Source: Pseudomonas chlororaphis
GTDB taxonomy: Bacteria; Pseudomonadota; Gammaproteobacteria; Pseudomonadales; Pseudomonadaceae
Length of the DNA: 64,000 nt
Assembly: GCF_003731765.1 (NCBI RefSeq)
Contig: NZ_MOAL01000004.1
Location: 186,001-250,000 of the forward strand
Reading direction: 5' to 3'
Every line of letters starts with the position of its first letter. Within the stretch, counting starts at the first letter, position 1. Shown here piece after piece: positions 63,396 through 64,000 of this stretch. The position numbers and the translations under genes were made by a program. The notes under the pieces are model-generated. The model was not told the DNA's origin, searched no databases, and saw nothing but the letters and a program-made list of their open reading frames with translations.

Positions 63396-64000
63396 ATGTC
63401 TGCATCCCTCGCATTCGTCTTTCCAGGACAGGGCTCGCAGTCCCTCGGCATGTTGGCCGAGTTGGGCGCGCAGTACCCATTGATCCTCGACACCTTCAAA
63501 GAAGCCTCCGATGCTCTGGGCTACGACCTCTGGGCGCTGACCCAGCAAGGTCCTGAAGAGCTGCTCAATCAAACCGACAAGACCCAGCCGGCCATCCTCA
63601 CCGCCTCCATCGCCCTTTGGCGTCTGTGGTTGGCGGAAGGCGGCGCGCGTCCGGCCTTTGTGGCCGGTCACAGCCTGGGCGAGTACAGCGCCCTGGTCGC
63701 TGCTGGCAGCCTGACACTGGCTGAAGCCGTGAAGCTGGTCGAGCGTCGTGGTCAGTTGATGCAAGAAGCCGTGCCTGCGGGGCAGGGCGGCATGGCCGCG
63801 ATTCTCGGCCTGGAAGACGCTGATGTATTGGCGGCCTGCGCAGAAGCGGCGCAGGGCGATGTGGTCAGCGCGGTCAATTTCAACTCCCCAGGCCAGGTGG
63901 TGATCGCCGGTGCCAAGGCGGCCGTCGAGCGCGCCATTGAAGGCTGCAAGGCTCGTGGTGCCAAGCGCGCCATGCCGCTGCCGGTCAGCGTGCCCTCCCA
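63396..64000 (+). CDS. fabD: Malonyl-CoA:ACP transacylase FabD, N-terminal part
   Basis: At least 201 residues; the gene runs off the window. MSASLAFVFPGQGSQSLGML is the family N-terminus, and the nucleophile Ser93 lies in FVAGHSLGEYSALVAAG. The enzyme loads malonyl groups on ACP for fatty-acid synthesis. AGGGG nine bases before ATG 63396 supports the start. The 126 bases after plsX probably carry a separate promoter, but I see no strong hexamers. Confidence 0.95.
   Translation, partial: MSASLAFVFPGQGSQSLGMLAELGAQYPLILDTFKEASDALGYDLWALTQQGPEELLNQTDKTQPAILTASIALWRLWLAEGGARPAFVAGHSLGEYSALVAAGSLTLAEAVKLVERRGQLMQEAVPAGQGGMAAILGLEDADVLAACAEAAQGDVVSAVNFNSPGQVVIAGAKAAVERAIEGCKARGAKRAMPLPVSVPS

Overview
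The window is a stretch of chromosome from a fluorescent Pseudomonas, most likely of the P. fluorescens group. It is GC-rich with the usual Pseudomonas codon bias. Gene order follows pseudomonad chromosomes in several blocks: htpG with a dienelactone hydrolase; the comEC–exbBD–lpxK–kdsB–ptp–murB–rne block; rluC–HAD–sppA–maf–yceD–rpmF–plsX–fabD without fabH; and fadE next to a PA2817-type gene. REP/REPIN palindromes of the P. fluorescens type sit between genes. I see no prophage, transposon, CRISPR array or defence island; nearly everything is core or near-core genome.

Layout. 1–6.2 kb: end of a PaaI-type thioesterase, heat-shock chaperone htpG behind a clear sigma-32 promoter, dienelactone hydrolase, pirin, OsmC, a secreted amidohydrolase and a DUF3859 protein. 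6.3–7.9 kb: a chemoreceptor. 8–9.7 kb: fabAB. 10–14.9 kb: a three-gene minus-strand operon coding for a TonB-dependent receptor, a periplasmic ABC-type binding protein and a hybrid histidine kinase, the most interesting accessory unit here. 15–23.2 kb: gpsA, a DUF4389 membrane protein, sixA, an acyl-CoA ligase/thioesterase/hydrolase run, a truncated GST relic, a DUF4892 protein and a PerM-type permease. 23.3–29.2 kb: a six-EF-hand protein, an OmpR-type two-component pair, pyrF, an NADP-dependent oxidoreductase and an SDR behind a perfect PsrA-type box. 29.4–32.2 kb: a second chemoreceptor and a membrane-anchored coiled-coil protein. 32.6–33.0 kb: a tandem duplication of tRNA-Glu/tRNA-Gly. 33.1–42.5 kb: LysE exporter, AlaX editing protein, LysR regulator, fadE, transglutaminase-like protein, GST, an ABC exporter pair and a DUF2062 protein. 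42.7–49.5 kb: comEC and an envelope-biogenesis operon with tightly overlapping genes. 49.7–54.1 kb: a four-gene molybdenum hydroxylase module lying between murB and rne. 54.2–58.1 kb: rne with a very long leader. 58.1–64 kb: rluC, HAD phosphatase, sppA, maf and the yceD–rpmF–plsX–fabD run.

The dominant themes are fatty-acid and phospholipid metabolism (fabAB, acyl-CoA ligase, fadE, plsX, fabD, gpsA), envelope synthesis (lpxK, kdsB, murB, sppA), RNA metabolism (rne, rluC, tRNAs) and signalling. Regulatory sequence is informative. There is a sigma-32 promoter for htpG, a near-consensus sigma-70 promoter that leaves yceD almost leaderless, a divergent rne/rluC promoter giving rne a leader of about 650 nt, and several short dyads upstream of lipid and oxidoreductase genes. 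Function calls rest on recognised motifs and recalled family knowledge; no database search was run.
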